DNA of 30,993 bases from CAYTED01 sp964537075. GTDB lineage: Bacteria; Patescibacteriota; Minisyncoccia; Moranbacterales; UBA1568. The stretch lies in contig CAZIBB010000006.1 of assembly GCA_964537075.1 (NCBI GenBank), positions 1 through 30,993 on the forward strand, written 5' to 3'. The notes below the pieces were generated by a model. That model searched no databases, was not told the DNA's origin, and saw only the letters and a program-made list of their open reading frames with translations. This document shows, one piece after another, positions 30,829-30,993 of the stretch. The position numbers and the translations under genes are program-made. Position 1 is the first letter of the stretch. Every line of letters begins with the position of its first letter.

Positions 30829-30874
30829 AGAAAGACCTCAACCTCGCTCCACTCCGGAGGGGGTTTTCTTTTTA
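30827..30874 (+). terminator. Intrinsic terminator after rplS
   Basis: AAAGAAAGACCTC (30827-30839) pairs with GGGGGTTTTCTTT (30859-30871), with one mismatch and two G-U pairs. The 3' side ends in a T-rich run. It begins inside the rplS stop codon and separates rplS from the tRNA gene. Confidence 0.7.
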
Positions 30875-30921
30875 GACAGGCATTGAGAAATAGTTTACAA
30901 TTCAAAAGTAAAGTTGTATTT

Positions 30922-30993
30922 GCCCAGATGGCGGAATTGGTATACGCGCTAGCTTGAGGTGCTAGTTCTCGCAAGGGATTGGAGGTTCGAGTC
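30922..30993 (+). tRNA. tRNA-Leu(GAG), 3' end cut by the window
   Basis: The sequence starts GCCCAGATGGCGGAATTGG (acceptor strand and D-arm). It continues with the anticodon stem CTAGC and GCTAG around the loop TTGAGGT (anticodon GAG at 30956-30958), then a long class II variable arm (TTCTCGCAAGGGA region) as expected for leucine. The T-arm GGAGGTTCGAGTC is cut at the window edge, so the acceptor 3' strand and any CCA are not visible. It reads CUC and CUU codons. Confidence 0.93.

Overview
The window looks like a piece of a Candidate Phyla Radiation (Patescibacteria) chromosome, most likely a Parcubacteria/Moranbacteria-type genome. The clues are: hardly any Shine-Dalgarno sequences before start codons; short core proteins; a type IV secretion-type pilin fused to a peptidase-like domain; many degenerate palindromes between genes; the standard code with TGA as stop; and the small replication/translation block rpmH-rnpA-yidC-jag set against dnaA-dnaN. 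The lineage call is inference from gene content, not from a marker phylogeny. Base composition is by eye in the mid-40s % G+C. Layout: 1-592 is non-coding and built of palindromes and short dispersed repeats, followed by ruvC. From 1222 to 6067 lies a four-gene set on the + strand: a 7-TM membrane protein, an ATP-grasp ligase fused to a retropepsin-like peptidase, a cyanophycin-synthetase-type ATP-grasp protein, and a RimK-type ATP-grasp protein with a large helical C-terminal domain. This is the best candidate for an undescribed system, an amide-bond (peptide) ligase pathway tied to the membrane. A class A penicillin-binding protein with its own promoter and a terminator closes the left part. 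At 8818-14337 is the replication-origin neighbourhood. A DUF721/DciA-like gene, dnaN and dnaA read leftwards. rpmH, rnpA, yidC and jag read rightwards. The dnaA-dnaN spacer has an AT-rich stretch and several near-consensus DnaA boxes, so it is a candidate oriC. Two related foldback elements sit beside dnaN and upstream of dnaA. At 14579-20206 is a tightly overlapping surface-glycan operon: flippase, two GT2 glycosyltransferases and two O-antigen ligase/polymerase-type membrane proteins. At 20191-29238 everything reads leftwards: a membrane-anchored beta-propeller protein, the pilin-peptidase fusion, class I ribonucleotide reductase (nrdB, nrdA), Fe/Mn superoxide dismutase, 2-Cys peroxiredoxin and a D-2-hydroxyacid dehydrogenase. 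An oxygen-dependent reductase next to two oxygen-defence enzymes suggests a cell that meets oxygen, and the dehydrogenase fits a fermentative lifestyle. At 29289-30993 are a pseudouridine synthase, ribosomal protein L19 with an acidic tail, a terminator, and a tRNA-Leu(GAG) cut by the window end. Across the window several gene-to-gene spacers consist almost wholly of degenerate 7-base repeats that run up to the next start codon. This is the second most interesting signal.
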